A stretch of DNA of 13,311 nucleotides from Baffinella frigidus (GCA_026770585.1 MU646880.1:209885-223195); one strand, 5' to 3'; positions 5,911 to 11,520 are shown, counted from the stretch's first letter. Numbers and translations are program-made. The notes: a model not told the origin generated them from the letters alone.

Positions 5911-6030
5911 CGTTTCGAGATCCTGGTCTCAGGCTTGGACGCCGAGGAGTCGATCGTCCTCTCTCTCTGCCTGAAGCACGACCGCGTGCTGTACGACCCC
6001 GTACCCCTTGGCGCCATCTCCTGCCACCAG
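5911..6030 (+). CDS. exon D, full copy (possible end of first C2-like domain)
   Basis: This predicted 120-base exon, exactly 40 codons in phase 0 at both ends, lies between CCCACCACAG and CACCAG|GTAGCC. It reads RFEILVSGLDAEESIVLSLC then LKHDRVLYDPVPLGAISCHQ. The run IVLSLC..HDRVLYDPVPLGAI resembles strands 6 and 7 of C2 domains (hydrophobic strand, D-x-D-type loop, L-G-x-I). C2 domains bind membranes, often with calcium; here the loop has H-D-R, so calcium binding is uncertain. Three other copies plus an acceptor-end fragment support the boundaries. It is one of the most protein-like segments of the window: copy 4 differs mainly at silent positions. Confidence 0.6.
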
Positions 6031-6050
6031 GTAGCCCAACCCCACCACAG

Positions 6051-6076
6051 CGTTTCGAGATCCTGGTCTCAGGCTC
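6051..6076 (+). pseudogene. exon D, copy 3 (acceptor end)
   Basis: CGTTTCGAGATCCTGGTCTC AGGCTC repeats the first eight codons of exon D after CCCACCACAG. It starts only 20 bases after the end of copy 2, so the gap GTAGCCCAAC..CACCACAG is bounded by GT and AG. It then enters a CCTACCGTAGG segment. Confidence 0.6.
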
Positions 6077-6080
6077 ATGC

Positions 6081-6118
6081 ATAGGGCCCTACCGTAGGCA
6101 ATCCGTAGGGGCATAGCC
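6081..6118. repeat. CCTACCGTAGG-family fragment
   Basis: GGGCCCTACCGTAGGCAATC CGTAGGGGCATAGCCC is self-complementary at its ends and shares CCTACCGTAGGCAAT with 10560-10575. It lies directly after exon D copy 3. Confidence 0.5.
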
Positions 6119-6137
6119 CGGTGTGTGATTAGTCAAC

Positions 6138-6200
6138 TGCCTGAAGCACAACCGTGTGCTGTACGACCCAGTACCCCTCGGCGCCATCTCATGCCACCAG
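6138..6200 (+). pseudogene. exon D, copy 4 (donor end, open frame)
   Basis: It reads CLKHNRVLYDPVPLGAISCH-Q and ends CACCAG|GTCCAC. Against copy 2 I count one residue change (D to N) and four silent third-base changes in 21 codons. The first half of the exon and the acceptor are absent. It may be a used alternative exon end or a recent copy. Confidence 0.5.
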
Positions 6201-6347
6201 GTCCACAGATTCCCGCGCCCTGGTACAAATTTCCCGGACAAGACCACTTCCAGGATTTTACACGTAGCCCCGTGGTTATACAGCCCGTAGATCTATGCTA
6301 CGTCGATTTCGTGGTGCAAAAACGCGTGGGGCCGTGTTCGGTTAGTC

Positions 6348-6408
6348 CACTGTCTTGGGCACGACCGCGTCCTGTACTGTTCCCCATGCCTCTCGGTGCC
6401 ATCTCCTA
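6348..6408 (+). pseudogene. exon D, copy 5 (donor end, frameshifted)
   Basis: GCACGACCGCGTCCTGTAC followed by CCCATGCCTCTCGGTGCCAT CTCCTAC matches the end of exon D with two extra bases after Tyr, so the frame is lost. Its left flank TTAGTCCACTG resembles that of copy 4 (TTAGTCAACTG), showing a shared duplicated unit. A long open frame over 6125-6469 crosses both copies in the wrong frame and is not credible as a gene. Confidence 0.5.
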
Positions 6409-6434
6409 CAGCCCGGAAACAGCTTTGATGAGTA

Positions 6435-6497
6435 CGAAAATTGACTGGCAGACGGGATTCTGCCCCTAATTAAATTTAGTTAGGGCCCGAATCAACC
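6435..6497. repeat. dispersed repeat (GGATTCTGCCCTAATTAAAT)
   Basis: ACGGGATTCTGCCCCTAATT AAATTTAGTTAGGGCCCGAA matches 11475-11515, where CCGGATTCTGCCCTAATTAA AT is followed by the same GGGCCC..TAAT. Non-coding. Confidence 0.5.
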
Positions 6498-6721
6498 TTC
6501 GCCCAACCCCTTACCAGTAAGTGACCGGTCTCGACACCACGCGGGGCTCTTGGCTGGGTCTTCTCGATCTACCCTCTACCCTCTACCCGGCTTGGCTGGG
6601 TCTTCTCGCTCTACCCTCTACCCTCTACCCTCTACCCTCTACCCTCTACCCTCCACCCTCCACCCTCCACCCTCTACCCTCTACCCTCTACCCTCTACCC
6701 TAACCCCGAATCCCGTGAAAG

Positions 6722-6757
6722 GTGATGGAGGGCAAGTTCTCCCGGCCCGTGTGGGTC
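6722..6757 (+). pseudogene. exon E, partial copy 1 (acceptor end)
   Basis: GTG-ATG-GAG-GGC-AAG-TTC-TCC-CGG-CCC-GTG-TGG-GTC reads VMEGKFSRPVWV and then joins CCCTCTC repeats. Identical at DNA level to the first 36 bases of the full exon at 7399. Confidence 0.65.
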
Positions 6758-6998
6758 CCCTCTCCCCTCTCCCCTCTACCCTCTACCCTCTACCCTCTAC
6801 CCTGTTCCCTCTTCCCTCTTCCCTCTACCCTCTACCCTCTTCCCTCTACCCTCTACCACCTCCCCTCTACCCTCTACCCTCTACCCTCTACCCTCAACCC
6901 TCCACCCTCAACCCTCCACCCTCTACCCTCCACCCTCTACTTGAAACCCGAAACCACAACCCCGAAATCCGAAATCCTAACCCCGAATCTCCAACTAG

Positions 6999-7034
6999 GT
7001 GATGGAGGGCAAGTTCTCCCGGCCCGTGTGGGTC
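6999..7034 (+). pseudogene. exon E, partial copy 2 (acceptor end)
   Basis: The same 36 bases (VMEGKFSRPVWV) follow CCAACTAG. It breaks at the same point as copies 1 and 3, so all three come from amplification of one unit. Confidence 0.65.
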
Positions 7035-7205
7035 CCCTCTACCCTCTTCCCTCTACCCTCTACCCTCCACCCTCCACCCTCCACCCTCAACCCTCAACCC
7101 TCAACCCTCTACCCTCCACCCTCTACTTGAAACCCGAAACCATAACCCCGAAACCCGAAACCATAACCCCGAAATCCGTACTCCTAACCCCGAATCTCCA
7201 ACAAG

Positions 7206-7241
7206 GTGATGGAGGGCAAGTTCTCCCGGCCCGTGCGGGTC
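7206..7241 (+). pseudogene. exon E, partial copy 3 (acceptor end)
   Basis: It reads VMEGKFSRPVRV, with one T to C change (W to R) against the full exon. The acceptor CCAACAAG is the same as that of the full copy. Confidence 0.65.
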
Positions 7242-7398
7242 CCCTCTCCCCTCTACCCTCTACCCTCTTCCCTCTTCCCTCTACCCTCCACCCTCAACCC
7301 TCAACCCTCTACCCTCAACCCTCTACCCTCCACCCTCTACTTGAAACCCGAAACCACAACCCCGAAATCCGAACTCCTAACCCCGAATCTCCAACAAG

Positions 7399-7478
7399 GT
7401 GATGGAGGGCAAGTTCTCCCGGCCCGTGTGGGTCGTCGCACCAGCCATCGTCAACGCCAGCCTCAACATCCGCTGCCT
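7399..7478 (+). CDS. exon E, full copy
   Basis: This predicted exon follows CTCCAACAAG and reads VMEGKFSRPVWVVAPAIVNA then SLNIRC plus two bases, ending CT|GTACCC. It starts in phase 0, fitting the end of exon D. The end is supported by four downstream fragments that share CATCCGCTGCCT|GTA(A)CC. It ends with two leftover bases, which does not fit the phase-0 start of exon F, so an unseen exon may lie between them or the donor may be elsewhere. The alternating hydrophobic pattern (VWVVAPAIV..ASLNI) suggests beta strands. I recognise no family. Confidence 0.48.
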
Positions 7479-7521
7479 GTACCCCCCCACCCCCCCACTC
7501 GAGAACGCTGGAGCACCCTTC

Positions 7522-7547
7522 TCAACATGCCTCAACATCCGCTGCCT
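7522..7547 (+). pseudogene. exon E, donor-end fragment 1
   Basis: CATGCCTCAACATCCGCTGC CT|GTAACC matches AACGCCAGCCTCAACATCCG..|GTACCC at the end of exon E. Confidence 0.5.
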
Positions 7548-7590
7548 GTAACCACCCCCACACACACACTCGAGAAAGCTGTACCCCCCC

Positions 7591-7602
7591 CATCCGCTGC
7601 CT
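7591..7602 (+). pseudogene. exon E, donor-end fragment 2
   Basis: CATCCGCTGCCT|GTACCC is the last twelve bases of exon E with its donor. Too short to assign alone, but it is one of a series. Confidence 0.4.
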
Positions 7603-7614
7603 GTACCCCCCCCA

Positions 7615-7940
7615 GCTTTGAGGGTCGAGGGTGTAGGGTTTGGGGTCTGGGGTTTGGGGTCTGGGGTCTGGGGTTCGGAGTTTTGGGTTTAGGGTCTGGT
7701 GTTTTGGGGTTGAGGGTCTGGGGGTTGTTGTTTGGGGTTTAGACTGCCTCAGCATCCGCTGCCTGTAACCCCCCCTCCCCACACACACACGAGAAAGCTG
7801 GAGCACCCAATTTTAGGGTCTGGGGTCTGGGGTCTGGGGTCTGGGGTCTGGGGTCTGGGGTCTGGGGTTAAGGGTATGGGGTTTTGGGTTTAGGGTCTGG
7901 GGTCTTGGGGTGTAGGGTCGGGGGGTTGGGGGTTGGGGTT
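7615..7940 (-). repeat. G-rich TCTGGGG / TTTGGGG arrays (reversed strand sense)
   Basis: Two blocks (7619-7740 and 7813-7945) consist of TCTGGGG, TTTGGGG and TTTAGGG motifs. They are the only telomere-like blocks in the window with the G-rich strand on +. At 7816-7866 TCTGGGG repeats about seven times without break. They alternate with exon E donor-end fragments and CACACACACTCGAGAAAGCT spacers, giving a larger unit of about 200 bases. Confidence 0.82.
7746..7764 (+). pseudogene. exon E, donor-end fragment 3
   Basis: GCCTCAGCATCCGCTGCCT|GTAACC matches the exon E end with one base change (AAC to AGC). Confidence 0.45.
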
Positions 7941-7946
7941 TAGACT

Positions 7947-7965
7947 GCCTCAGCATCCGCTGCCT
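7947..7965 (+). pseudogene. exon E, donor-end fragment 4
   Basis: Identical to fragment 3 (GCCTCAGCATCCGCTGCCT|GTAACC), and preceded by the same TTTAGACT. This shows recent tandem duplication of the unit. Confidence 0.45.
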
Positions 7966-8064
7966 GTAACCCCCCCTCCCGATCCCTCCAGAGAATGTCA
8001 CCACTTTTGTGTCAACCATCCACACCATAGTTTCCTCTTAATCCTATTAATATATTCTTTTCTG

Positions 8065-8249
8065 AGAGAGGATGCTAGAGGGGCCTAATTAAAACCGATG
8101 TGCTTTTAAAAGAGGGTATTTGTGTAGTAACTTTCGTTGAATGGTCACGTGACTCTACTCAAATTGCACAGTCAGGAGGTTACTTTACCTTATCCAGGTA
8201 CAAATATTTGCAACCCCACATGTAAATAGGCCCCTCTAGCATTCTCGAG
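8065..8249 (-). mobile_element. 185-base MITE family, copy 2 (inverted)
   Basis: Inverted ends AGAGAGGATGCTAGAGGGGC.CTAATTA (8065-8091) and TAAATAGGCCCCTCTAGCAT.TCTCGAG (8223-8249) enclose TGTGTAGTAACTTTCGTTGA. The whole is the reverse complement of the element at 4991-5174. An open frame on the - strand across 8180-8488 runs through it and has no recognisable protein features. Confidence 0.7.
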
Positions 8250-8342
8250 TGGATGTCAGGTCCCGAGTGGGAATTCCAGATATAATTGTGGTTGAAATTT
8301 TTCGTCCGCGAACTGCAGAGCGTGTAAGTGAACTGTTTTGAG

Positions 8343-8625
8343 GCGTTCGTTCGGGTTAAGCCAACTGGTGATGGGCTTTCGTTCGCAGGTACCATCCTTA
8401 CCGGGGGTTTGTACCAGGTAGATGAAAATTCGCGTCCGTTTAGTACCAGGAACAGGATTTTTAAGTCAACTGTGGCGGGGTTAGTCAACTGGTGTGGGTC
8501 AAGTCAACTCTTGTCGGGCGTTCGTTCGGGTTAAGTCAACTATGGTTGGGTTTTTTCGGGTTAAGTCAACTGGTGTCGGGTTTTCGTTCGCAGGTACCAT
8601 CCTTTCCGGGAGCCGTTAAAGACCC
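8343..8625 (+). repeat. GTTAAGTCAACTGGTG tandem repeats with a possible duplicated exon start
   Basis: GTTCGGGTTAAGCCAACTGG..TTTCGTTCGCAG|GTACCATCCTTACCGGG (to 8405) recurs at 8551-8610 (TCGGGTTAAGTCAACTGGTG..TTTTCGTTCGCAG|GTACCATCCTTTCCGGG). Extra GTCAACT units lie at 8466-8545. TTCGTTCGCAG could be a splice acceptor, and the conserved bases after it an exon start. No reading frame stands out and neither phase repairs the E-F gap. I therefore record it as a repeat. Confidence 0.5.
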
Positions 8626-8644
8626 TTTCGTCGCAGGTTGCTGC

Positions 8645-9480
8645 CCAAACCCTGACCCTCAAACCCCAAACCCTGAACCCTAAACCCTAAACCCTAAACC
8701 CCAAACCTCAAACCCTGAACCCTAAACCCTAAACCCTAAACCCTGAACCCACGACCCTAAACCCAAAACCCTAGACCCTGAACCCTGAACCCTAAACCGA
8801 AAACCCAAAACCCTAAACCCAAAACTCAAAACCCTAGACCCTGAACCCCAAACCCTAAACCCAAAACCCAAAACCCTGAACCCTAAACCCAAAACCCAAA
8901 ACCCAAAACCCTAAACCCTAAACACGTAACACGTAACACGTAACACAAAACACAGAACACAAAACACAAAACACAAAACACAACACACAAACCACAACAC
9001 ACTCAAAAGAAAAAGACAAGAAAAACAGATCCCTAACCCCTAATCCCAACTCCTAAACCCCAAACACCAAACCCCAAACCCTATTCCCTCACCCCAAACC
9101 CTGATCCCTAATCGTTGATCCCCAATCCGTATCCCCCCCCTACAGCACTCAGCCTCGCGGGAGTTCGTCGGCGGGACATCCGACTGGTCCTCAGCCTCTG
9201 GGCGCGCCTCACTCAACCCAAACCCTAACCCCTGAACCCTAACCCTAACCCCTAACCCCTAACCCTAACCCTGACCCTAACCCCAACCCCAACCCCAACC
9301 CCAACCCCAACCCCAACCCCAACCCCAACCCCAACCCCAACCCCAACCCCAACCCCAACCCCATGAACCCCAATCCCCAACCCCTAACCCCTGAACCCCA
9401 AACCCTGACCCGCAAGCCCGAACCTGTGACCGCACACCTGACACCATAACACGCCTAACCAAACCAGCCTAACAGGCCTA
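8645..9480 (+). repeat. telomere-like CCCTAAA / CCCTGAA array with AACAC and CCCCAA stretches
   Basis: CCCTAAA, CCCTGAA and CCCAAAA motifs run to about 8930, followed by AACACGT and AACACAA repeats to about 8995. Mixed CCCTAA/CCCCAAA then surrounds the exon F fragment at 9146. From about 9281 to 9362 the hexamer CCCCAA repeats perfectly about 13 times. The - strand frame over this hexamer (alternating W and G) is a repeat artefact. Confidence 0.85.
9146..9214 (+). pseudogene. exon F, copy 1 (acceptor end)
   Basis: After CCCCCCCCTACAG the sequence reads HSASREFVGGTSDWSSASGR-A-S. It matches exon F copy 4 (YSPSREFVGGTSDWTPASER) with several silent changes (GGA/GGC, GGC/GGG, TCC/TCT). It then passes into CCCAAACCC repeats. 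Confidence 0.5.
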
Positions 9481-9496
9481 ATCTCCAAACCGCCCA

Positions 9497-9740
9497 CAGT
9501 AGAGCGTTTGCGGTAATTGTTGTCCATTTTGGACGTGCAGTTTCCGGGTTTTCCGGGTTTTTAAAATATTGTCAAGGCCTTAAAAGATTTTTAATGGACA
9601 CTTCTGGTACAAATGAAAACCGGAAAACCGGAAAATCGGAAAACCGCACGGCCAAAACGGACAACAATTACCGCAAACGCTCTACCCACCCTCGCGGGAG
9701 TTCGCCGCCGGCACATCCGACTGGACCCCGGCGCTGAAAC
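9497..9740 (+). pseudogene. exon F, copy 2, split by a MITE
   Basis: CCCACAG TA is followed by the MITE at 9502-9682, then TA CCCACCCTCGCGGGAGTTCG. Read without the element it gives YPPSREFAAGTSDWTPALK, matching copy 4. The insertion is in the second base of the first codon. The copy then joins a CCTACCGTAGG segment. Confidence 0.65.
9502..9682. mobile_element. TA-flanked MITE, copy 1 (GAGCGTTTGCGG termini)
   Basis: This 181-base element has inverted ends GAGCGTTTGCGGTAATTGTT and its reverse complement, extending through GTCCATTTTGG and CCGGTTTTCCGG motifs. TA lies at both borders (9500-9501, 9683-9684). The uninterrupted exon F copies at 9897 and 10191 show CACAGTACTCACCCTCG, so one TA was duplicated on insertion. 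TA duplication and size fit a Tc1/mariner-type (Stowaway-like) MITE. Confidence 0.85.
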
Positions 9741-9747
9741 CCCTAGT

Positions 9748-9790
9748 CCCGTAGGAACCCCCCCATCTCCCTACGGGTTGCCTACCGTAG
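9748..9790. repeat. CCTACCGTAG-family repeat, second copy
   Basis: Matches 196-237: CCCGTAGGAACCCC..TCCCTACGGGTTGCCTACCG TAG. It follows exon F copy 2 directly. Confidence 0.6.
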
Positions 9791-9896
9791 GGTCTAAGGT
9801 CTTATCGCTTAGGGGTTATTCAAAATCCCTTCGAAGCCTGCTGTGTGGTAGGGAGCATGGTTCACTGAACCACACTCCCCGCGCAGTACTCACCCT

Positions 9897-9946
9897 CGCG
9901 GATATTCGTCGGCGGCACATCCGACTGGACCCCGGGCGCGCATCAC
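9897..9946 (+). pseudogene. exon F, copy 3 (acceptor end)
   Basis: After CGCGCAG it reads YSPSRIFVGGTSDWTPGAHH. One residue (E to I) differs from copy 4 in the first fifteen. It then runs into CCAAACCC repeats. Confidence 0.55.
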
Positions 9947-10182
9947 CAAACCCAAACCCTAACCCCTGAACCCCAACCCCAACACTAACCCTAACCCTAA
10001 CACCAACACCAACCCCAACACCAACCCCAACACAAACACCAACCCGAAACTCCCCCATGATCCCCAACCCCTCACCCCTGAACCCTATTCCCCAAACCCC
10101 AAACCACACACCCGAACCCTTAACGCTAAACCTTCACCCGTGACAAGCCGAACAAGCCTAGCACGCCTAATCCCTAACCCCC
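9947..10182 (+). repeat. telomere-like CCCTAA / AACACC array before exon F copy 4
   Basis: CCCTAACC, CCCCAACACCAA and CCCGAACC motifs lead into the polypyrimidine CCCCCCCCCACAG acceptor. No gene is seen. Confidence 0.75.
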
Positions 10183-10190
10183 CCCCACAG

Positions 10191-10298
10191 TACTCACCCT
10201 CGCGGGAGTTCGTCGGAGGCACATCCGACTGGACCCCGGCCTCCGAGCGCGCCTCGCCTCTCTCCGCCTCCCTCTCAGCCTCCTCCCGCGGCCTAGCG
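10191..10298 (+). CDS. exon F, copy 4 (longest; end uncertain)
   Basis: This predicted exon follows CCCCCCCCCACAG. It reads YSPSREFVGGTSDWTPASER then ASPLSASLSASSRGLA, phase 0 at the start. The first 22 codons are shared with three upstream copies, and the differences among those favour this frame because many are silent. The frame stays open beyond 10400 into PKSENPRKNPKSK-type sequence made of CCCGAAAACCC repeats, so the real end is probably near 10250-10350; no donor stands out (TCG|GTTGGA at about 10341 is possible). The Ser/Pro/Ala-rich content suggests a disordered linker ahead of the C2 domain of exons G-I. No domain recognised. Confidence 0.42.
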
Positions 10299-10369
10299 AC
10301 CCCCGTCGGATCGCACAAGCGCGTCGGAAAAGTCTCGGTTGGATCCCGAAAACCCCCGAAATCCGAAAA

Positions 10370-10508
10370 CCCCCGAAAAAACCCGAAATCCAAACCCGAA
10401 AACCCAAACCCGAAAACCCGAACCCCGAACCCTGCACACTCTGAACCCTGTAAACTCTGAACCATGAACCGTAAACCCTCTATCCCCTTACCCCTAACCC
10501 CATACCCC
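10370..10508 (+). repeat. CCCGAAAACCC and CCCTAAC repeats after exon F
   Basis: Degenerate CCCGAAA, AAACCCGAAC and CCCTAACC motifs continue to the decayed exon G copy at 10510. Confidence 0.7.
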
Positions 10509-10512
10509 GCAA

Positions 10513-10535
10513 GAGGGCTCGGATCGCGCGGCGCT
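10513..10535 (+). pseudogene. exon G, copy 1 (acceptor end, acceptor mutated)
   Basis: CCGCAAGAGGGCTCGGATCG CGCGGCG matches CCGCAGGAGGGCTCGGATCG at 11588, but CAG is CAA here. The copy is cut off by a CCTACCGTAGG foldback. Confidence 0.5.
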
Positions 10536-10540
10536 CTGGG

Positions 10541-10615
10541 TCCCCCCCTAGGCCCCTACGGCCTACCGTAGGCAATACCGTAGGCTCAACTACCCGGTTT
10601 TCATGACGTTACCCT
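10541..10615 (+). mobile_element. CCTACCGTAGG foldback, left part
   Basis: TCCCCCCCTAGGCCCCTACG GCCTACCGTAGGCAATACCG then CCCGGTTTTCATGACG matches the left end and middle of the element at 4838. The right inverted end is missing. Confidence 0.6.
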
Positions 10616-10812
10616 ACGAGTATGCTGCCCAGGCTCCCACCAGCCCTCTGGTACACACGTGGCTGGATCTCGCGATTCGTGACGCGGTGTTGGTACGAGG
10701 GGGGGGCGGGGGGTGTCTTGCGTCAACTTAGTGGATGGTCGCATATGTCAACTTACTGCATAGAGCTATACGAGAAGTCTCGCGTGCCTCCTCTGTCGCG
10801 CGTACCGCCTCT

Positions 10813-10993
10813 ACACACGAGGCTATCCATGCGAACAGATTCATAAGTTAATTATTGGAGTATTGCCCAGGAAACACGCCAAAAGTCAGCATTTGATCAC
10901 GTTTCCGTACGGACATCCGTACGGAAACGCGATCATTTCCCCACAAATTTTAAAAAGTCCTTTTATTCTGTTCGCATGGATAGCCTCGTGTGG
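10813..10993. mobile_element. Mutator-like MITE with 9-base target duplication
   Basis: This 181-base element has perfect 25-base inverted repeats, ACACGAGGCTATCCATGCGA plus ACAGA at 10815-10839 and the complement at 10967-10991, extending one or two bases outward. ACCGCCTCT flanks it on both sides (10804-10812 and 10994-11002). A 9-base duplication is typical of Mutator-like transposons. In the middle is a second inverted repeat, GATCACGTTTCCGTACGGA (10895-10913) against 10916-10934, one mismatch. It has no coding capacity. Confidence 0.78.
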
Positions 10994-11156
10994 ACCGCCT
11001 CTGTCGAAACCCCTCAAAAAGTCTTTTCTATCTGAACCGAGGACAGGGGGGGGTAAGACACCAAACCGACGAAATGAGGCCCATTTTACAACACAGAAGG
11101 TTCAATTTCTGTCCGAAAGCCTCGGGGCGATCCCCCACGGGGGGACTGGCCACTTA

Positions 11157-11374
11157 GAGCGTTTGTGGTAATTGTTGTCCATTTTGGACGTACGGTTTCC
11201 CGGTTTTCCGGTTTTGAAAAGGGACTCATAGAACGTGACAAGGATTTTAAATGGTACCAAGAGGCGCAATTCTGGTACTATTTAAAATCCTTGTCACGTC
11301 CTACAAGTCCCTTTCAAAACCGGGAAACCGGGAAACCGTACGTCCAAAATGGACAACAATTGCCGCAAACGCTC
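11157..11374. mobile_element. TA-flanked MITE, copy 2 (near-perfect hairpin)
   Basis: This 218-base element starts GAGCGTTTGTGGTAATTGTT and ends with the complement (AACAATTGCCGCAAACGCTC), with TA at both borders (11155-11156, 11375-11376). Most of its length is inverted-repeat, including ACGTGACAAGGATTTTAAAT and its complement near the centre. It shares both ends and the CGGTTTTCC region with the element at 9502, but has a longer inner arm. Confidence 0.85.
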
Positions 11375-11419
11375 TAGCAGCGAGCGATGAACCCTCACCC
11401 CTCACCCCATACCCCGCAG

Positions 11420-11459
11420 GAGGGCGCGTCTCCGGGCTCCCGCGGCTCGGGAGCAGCCG
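11420..11459 (+). pseudogene. exon G, copy 2 (acceptor end, in-frame deletion)
   Basis: After ACCCCGCAG it reads EGASPGSRGSGAAE. Against copy 3 it lacks twelve bases (the S-D-R-A codons) without shifting frame, and then turns into a dispersed repeat. Confidence 0.5.
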
Positions 11460-11520
11460 AAAATGGCCTATCAAACCGGATTCTGCCCTAATTAAATTCA
11501 CTTCGGGCCCTAATTAATCT
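11458..11520. repeat. dispersed repeat (GGATTCTGCCCTAATTAAAT), copy 2
   Basis: Shares CGGATTCTGCCCTAATTAAA T and the following GGGCCCTAATTAATCTTC pattern with 6435-6497. It abuts exon G copy 2, as the 6435 copy follows the exon D array. Confidence 0.5.

Larger units (their letters stand above)
6563..7395 (+). repeat. CCCTCTA (telomere-variant) higher-order array
   Basis: Tandem CCCTCTA with CCCTCCA, CCCTCAA and CCCTCTT variants is broken at 6722, 6999 and 7206 by 36-base exon E starts, and ends at the full exon at 7399. Each large unit is: exon start, CCCTCTA run, CTTGAAACCCGAAACCACAA region, CCCCGAATCTCCAAC and the acceptor. Unit lengths are about 277, 207 and 193 bases. The 7-base motif is open in all three + frames, giving long P-S-T-L-Y frames that are not genes. 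Confidence 0.85.

Noticed and set aside
6125-6469. 114-residue open frame spanning exon D copies 4 and 5
   Set aside because: It reads exon D copy 4 in the wrong frame, and reaches PMPLGAIS of copy 5 only because of a frameshift; the middle part (PWYKFPGQDHFQDF) matched nothing I know.
6521-7742. Long open frames rich in P, S, T, L and Y over the CCCTCTA array
   Set aside because: The 7-base repeat is free of stops in several frames, so open length means nothing; exon E starts in these frames are read in differing phases.
8180-8488. 102-residue minus-strand open frame
   Set aside because: Half lies in a MITE; no motif or homologous copy keeps the frame.
9277-9462. Minus-strand frame of alternating W and G
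   Set aside because: Direct translation of the CCCCAA repeat.
10085-10465. Minus-strand frames opposite exon F copy 4
   Set aside because: The silent-change pattern among the four copies supports the + strand frame; the - frames are GC-rich shadows.
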